Shown piece after piece: positions 4,864-6,846 of a stretch of DNA of 6,846 bases. The stretch is taken from positions 1 to 6,846 of the forward strand of contig JACZUZ010000109.1 in assembly GCA_022572905.1 (NCBI GenBank), in the 5' to 3' direction. Source of the DNA: Candidatus Zixiibacteriota bacterium (GTDB taxonomy: Bacteria > Zixibacteria > MSB-5A5 > GN15 > JACZUZ01). The notes beneath the pieces are model-generated. The model made no database searches, was not told the origin of the DNA, and was given only the letters and a program-made list of their open reading frames with translations. Position 1 is the first letter of the stretch. Each line of letters opens with the position of its first letter. Both the position numbers and the translations under genes were made by a program.

Positions 4864-5987
4864 GTTTGGGAAAGGAGAAGTCCTCTAATTCTATCTTTGT
4901 TAGCGCCGGTGATCCTTCAGGCGATATTGCCGGGGGTCATTTTCTAAAAGCCCTCAAAGAAATACATCCGAACGTTGATATATTTGGCCTGGGGGGAGAG
5001 CGAATGCGCTCTCTGGGCCAGGAGCAATTTGTGCGGGGGTCAGAGCTTGCGGCGCTCGGATTCTGGGAAGTGGCTCGAAGGTTTAATTTTTTTAGGAAGC
5101 TCCTAAAAACCGCTGTGCTGGCGATTAAAGAGCGAAGGCCGAAAGTTGTAACGCTAATCGACTATCCCGGTTTTAATCTTCGGCTGGCGGAAAAGATAAA
5201 GAAGCTCGGAATACCGATAGTCTATTATATTTCGCCACAGGTCTGGGCCTGGGGCAAGGGACGAATCCCCAGGATGCGCGCGCTGATTGATCGACTATTG
5301 GTTTTGTTTGAGTTTGAAGTTGAGTTTTTTGAGTCTCATGAAATCAAGGCGGAGTATGTGGGGCATTATCTTCTGGATGACATTCCAGCGGAATATATTG
5401 GCGCAAAGTACAACGCTGATTCAAATTTGATCGCAGTATTGCCGGGATCGCGTCAACAGGAAGTCGACCGGATGCTCCCCGTAGCGCTGGATGCGGCCAG
5501 ATTGTTATCTAACGATAATTTAAGATTTGAAATAGGCGGATTGAGCCAGTTGAACTATGATCATATCCTCTCGAAATATCCCGAATTCAAAAACGCTCTG
5601 CGTATCGACTCAACCAGAGAGCTAATTCGAGATAGTGTACTGGTTGTCAGTTCTGCCGGCACGGCTACTCTTGAAGTTCTCCTGATAGGCAGGCCGTTGA
5701 TAGCGATTTACAAAACCTCATCAATCACTTATCAAATCGCGCGAAGAATTGTAAACTTAAAACATTATGCCCTCGCCAACATAGTTTCCGAAAATCCTGT
5801 TGCGACGGAATTGCTTCAGAGTGACGTTACCGGAGAAAAGATCGCCGCCGAAATTACGCGAATTAAAGGCTCAGTATCTGAGAGAGAAAAAATAATGGAC
5901 GAATTCAGAAGATCTCGGGAAAAATTTACAGAAAGAGGCGCATCCCGACGAGTGGCGGAAGTTGTCGCGGAATATATAAATCCGTAA
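4860..5987 (+). CDS. lpxB: LpxB, lipid-A-disaccharide synthase (375 aa)
   Basis: LpxB is the membrane-associated GT19 glycosyltransferase that joins UDP-2,3-diacylglucosamine to lipid X, forming the lipid A disaccharide. Motifs in order: SAGDPSGDIAGG (15-26; most homologues have AGE, so D is a mild variant), GLGGERM (43-49), LIDYPGFNLRLA (99-110) with the family's conserved aspartate D101, YYISPQVWAWGKGR (122-135), LPGSRQQEV (194-202) and SSAGTATLE near 270. Length matches the family. The likely start is a TTG overlapping the upstream TGA. An in-frame TTG at 4866 is an alternative, because GGAG at 4854-4857 lies only 2 nt from the first TTG but 8 nt from the second. Both give nearly the same protein. 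The usual GHPL motif reads GHYL at 168-171. Confidence 0.96.
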   Translation: MSLGKEKSSNSIFVSAGDPSGDIAGGHFLKALKEIHPNVDIFGLGGERMRSLGQEQFVRGSELAALGFWEVARRFNFFRKLLKTAVLAIKERRPKVVTLIDYPGFNLRLAEKIKKLGIPIVYYISPQVWAWGKGRIPRMRALIDRLLVLFEFEVEFFESHEIKAEYVGHYLLDDIPAEYIGAKYNADSNLIAVLPGSRQQEVDRMLPVALDAARLLSNDNLRFEIGGLSQLNYDHILSKYPEFKNALRIDSTRELIRDSVLVVSSAGTATLEVLLIGRPLIAIYKTSSITYQIARRIVNLKHYALANIVSENPVATELLQSDVTGEKIAAEITRIKGSVSEREKIMDEFRRSREKFTERGASRRVAEVVAEYINP

Positions 5988-5998
5988 ATTGAAATGTC

Positions 5999-6846
5999 AT
6001 GACTCTGACAGGAAAAATACAGAGACGGGTATATCTAATTCTATCGCGGGCGGTGTATTTTCTGGCTTATCCCGTTCTGTTAGCGTTCGCGCTGAGTGGA
6101 TCTGAGAAGTGGCGCAATCGACTGGGCTGGGGCTTTGATCTTTCGTCGTTATTCGAAGGCTATAATAAGGAATCGAAACGAGCAATACTCGTCTGGGCGC
6201 ATGCGGCATCGGTTGGCGAAGTAAGAGCGCTTTCTATTCTTATACACAAATATCTTGGAGATTCCGCAGATACAAGAGCGCTTATTACAGTAATGACCGA
6301 TACCGGGCATGCGACCGCTCGCACTGAATTTCATGATTACATAGAGAGAGAAATGGTAGTCGTTCGGTATTTGCCACTCGACTGTTGCGGAAGACTGGAA
6401 GGAATAATCAAGTCAGCGTCACCGAACCTCTTTGTTTTTATCGAGACTGAAATCTGGCCGCGCTGGATAGAAGCGCTCGACAAAACTGGTGTCGCAATCG
6501 CGCTGGTCAACGCTCGCATCTCGCTAAAATCATTCCCGCGTTATTTTTACTTTAGAAGCTGGATTGGAAGTCTCTTGCGTCGCTATGCGATTATCCTGGC
6601 TCAAAATGAGGGCGACAAAGAGCGCTTTCTGGCGCTTGGAGTTCAAGCGGAAAAAATTCATGTGACCGGGAATCTCAAATTCTCGGCGCATGTGAAAACA
6701 TCTAACGCCAAAGAACGAGAGAAGATTCTCGACAGTTTGGGTCTAAAAGCCACAGATAGAATCCTGGTAGCGGGTTCGGTTCGTCCCGCTGAAGAAAGCG
6801 GTTTGATAAAGTCGTATGTCACACTGAAAAAAGAATTTCCGATCCT
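5999..6846 (+). CDS. waaA: WaaA (KdtA), Kdo transferase, 3' end cut by the window
   Basis: WaaA transfers Kdo from CMP-Kdo to the lipid A precursor at the inner face of the cytoplasmic membrane. The 282 codons present begin with a hydrophobic anchor segment (about 11-33, including VYFLAYPVLLAFAL). The GT30 motifs follow: WAHAASVGEVRAL (66-78) with the probable catalytic base E74, TVMTDTGHATA (97-107), FIETEIWPRW (148-157), LVNARIS (169-175), AQNEGDKERF (201-210), VTGNLKF (222-228) and the nucleotide-site start AGSVRPAEE (258-266). A full protein is about 420 residues, so roughly a third lies beyond the window. The ATG at 5999 is 11 bp after the lpxB stop and has no clear Shine-Dalgarno. An ATG at 5994 leads straight to a stop and cannot be used. 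Confidence 0.93.
   Translation, partial: MTLTGKIQRRVYLILSRAVYFLAYPVLLAFALSGSEKWRNRLGWGFDLSSLFEGYNKESKRAILVWAHAASVGEVRALSILIHKYLGDSADTRALITVMTDTGHATARTEFHDYIEREMVVVRYLPLDCCGRLEGIIKSASPNLFVFIETEIWPRWIEALDKTGVAIALVNARISLKSFPRYFYFRSWIGSLLRRYAIILAQNEGDKERFLALGVQAEKIHVTGNLKFSAHVKTSNAKEREKILDSLGLKATDRILVAGSVRPAEESGLIKSYVTLKKEFPI

Overview
The window looks like chromosomal DNA of a Gram-negative bacterium of moderate GC content. It is dominated by a lipid A/Kdo biosynthesis operon on the + strand. The first operon gene is an LpxC-FabZ fusion, an arrangement known from Bacteroidetes/Chlorobi and related FCB-type lineages. Good Shine-Dalgarno sites on two upstream genes and a TATAAT-type -10 argue against a typical Bacteroidetes and fit another FCB or candidate-phylum lineage. 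That placement is inference; no taxonomic marker gene is present.

Layout. Positions 1-556 hold no convincing complete gene. A weak possible divergent gene start lies at the left edge, followed by several short palindromes and a short open frame ending in collagen-like Gly-X-Y triplets. Positions 557-1468 carry two small genes with accessory-DNA character: a TTG-initiated protein with a sigma-region-4-like helix-turn-helix plus a phage-like CxxC...HxxxH tail, and a ribbon-helix-helix-like protein. Positions 1469-1629 are a spacer with an imperfect inverted repeat and a TATAAT element just before the operon.

The operon is lpxC-fabZ (1630-3021), lpxA (3018-3806), a Gfo/Idh/MocA oxidoreductase (3874-4863), lpxB (4860-5987) and waaA/kdtA (5999 to the window edge, truncated). 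Two junctions overlap by 4 bp, which suggests translational coupling.

LpxA acylates the UDP-amino sugar and LpxC deacetylates the product. LpxD and the UDP-diacylglucosamine hydrolase (LpxH or LpxI) are not in the window. LpxB then joins two acylated sugars into the disaccharide, and WaaA adds Kdo after LpxK has phosphorylated it. The FabZ half draws on the same 3-hydroxyacyl-ACP pool for fatty acid elongation. The oxidoreductase sits where gnnA lies in Acidithiobacillus, which raises the possibility of a 3-amino-sugar lipid A, although no gnnB aminotransferase is next to it. I see no clearly new multi-gene system. The best leads are this gnnA-like gene and the small accessory-like pair upstream.
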